Positions 14,426-14,971 of a DNA stretch of 14,971 bases are shown in pieces. A model generated the notes under the pieces. The model was not told the DNA's origin and did no database searches. It saw only the letters and a program-made list of their open reading frames with translations. Position 1 is the first letter of the stretch. Each line of letters begins with the position of its first letter. Position numbers and translations under genes: made by a program. Origin of the DNA: CAYFSC01 sp964345695 (GTDB lineage: Bacteria; Bacteroidota; Rhodothermia; Rhodothermales; Salinibacteraceae); assembly GCA_964345695.1 (NCBI GenBank), contig CAYFSC010000069.1:1-14971 (forward strand). Reading direction: 5' to 3'.

Positions 14426-14971
14426 TCACGCCGGCGCCTCCGCTTTCTCCGAGAAGATGTCGTGCGCGGTCTGCACCGCATCGCTGGGGCCGACGAACAC
14501 GACGTGGTCGCCCCCGCAGATCTCGGTGCCGCCACGCGGAACGACGAAGTCGTCCCCCCGGATGACGGCTGCCACCACACACTGGTCGGGGATGTCGATG
14601 TCCTGAATCTGCCGGCCGATCACCGCGGCGCCGTCGGGTACCTCCAGATCGATCAGGCTGGCCACACCGGTTTCGATCTCGAAGAGCTCGGCCACGCCGG
14701 GGCGGTCGAGGTAGTTCTCGACCATGGCCGACGTGGCGTAGGGCGCGCTGATGCACACGATGCCGCTGTCTTCCATGAGCTCGACATAGTCCGGATCACG
14801 TGCGATGGCGATCACCCGGTCGATGCCCATCCGCTTGGCCTGCAGGGCCACGATGGCGTTGCGCTCGTCGTTGTTCGTCGCCGCGATGGCCACGTCCATC
14901 TTATGCGGCTCCACCTGGTTCAGGATCTCCTGCTTGGTGCCGTCGCCCTGAAAGATGGGCACGTTGTAGCG
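14426..14971 (-). CDS. trkA: TrkA-type potassium uptake regulator, C-terminal part (truncated by window)
   Basis: The last 182 residues of an RCK-domain protein are present; the frame runs off the right edge. The visible part starts within the Rossmann-like TrkA_N/RCK domain (QGDGTKQEILNQV, AATNNDERN, ALQAKRMGIDRVIAIARDP, and APYATSAMVENYL leading to the linker). It continues into a TrkA_C domain (EVPDGAAVIGRQI, VVAAVIRGDDFVVPRGGTEI, GGDHVVFVG). Family members bind NAD(H)/nucleotides on the cytoplasmic face of TrkH/KtrB-type channels and gate K+ uptake, which is central to osmotic balance. Full TrkA proteins contain two such N/C repeats; only one is visible, so a single-repeat KtrA-like protein cannot be excluded. 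The valine codon GTG at 14962 is internal, not a start. A TrkH partner, if linked, would lie outside the window. Confidence 0.9.
   Translation of the reverse strand, partial: RYNVPIFQGDGTKQEILNQVEPHKMDVAIAATNNDERNAIVALQAKRMGIDRVIAIARDPDYVELMEDSGIVCISAPYATSAMVENYLDRPGVAELFEIETGVASLIDLEVPDGAAVIGRQIQDIDIPDQCVVAAVIRGDDFVVPRGGTEICGGDHVVFVGPSDAVQTAHDIFSEKAEAPA

Noticed and set aside
13228..14580. Open frame of 450 codons on the minus strand spanning the N gap
   Set aside because: It reads through undetermined bases and repeats and runs antisense to the DUF3124 lipoprotein. It is an artefact of the N-run and GC-rich composition.

Overview
The window is GC-rich and encodes mostly acidic proteins. 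It carries a CarboxypepD-type N-terminal domain on a TonB-dependent receptor, a DUF3667 membrane protein, very large PAS/GAF hybrid histidine kinases and no obvious Shine-Dalgarno sequences. Together these suggest a member of the Bacteroidota/Rhodothermota, most plausibly a halophile or marine relative of Salinibacter or Rhodothermus. The lineage is inferred from gene content only; there is no rRNA or tRNA in the window.

Layout. 1-3242 (+): the 3' part of a hybrid sensor kinase (PAS, GAF, HisKA, HATPase, pseudo-receiver, receiver, HPt), open at the left edge. 3275-7348 (-): a 1357-residue cytosolic hybrid kinase (two GAF, five PAS, HisKA, HATPase, receiver) that meets the first kinase tail to tail. 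7349-8213: about 865 bp with no convincing gene but many short inverted repeats. 8214-10688 (-): a TonB-dependent outer-membrane receptor with no SusD partner visible. 10900-11583 (-) and 11621-12820 (-): a PAP2-like membrane protein and, just upstream, a DUF3667 zinc-ribbon membrane protein, probably one transcription unit. 12821-13806: a gene-free stretch of nearly 1 kb between divergent genes. It contains diverged repeat units, a 100-N assembly gap bordered by two identical 55-bp copies, and several inverted repeats. 13807-14394 (+): a DUF3124 lipoprotein. 14426-14971 (-): the C-terminal part of a TrkA-type potassium-uptake regulator, open at the right edge.

How the parts may fit together. 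The two kinases have complementary architectures: the first ends in an HPt domain, while the second ends in a receiver and has no HPt, so phosphotransfer between them is possible but unproven. The remaining genes concern the envelope and ion handling (receptor, PAP2-like/DUF3667 pair, lipoprotein, TrkA). No phage, CRISPR, secretion or biosynthetic system was recognised. The least explained material is the two long intergenic regions and the dispersed-looking repeat at the assembly gap.
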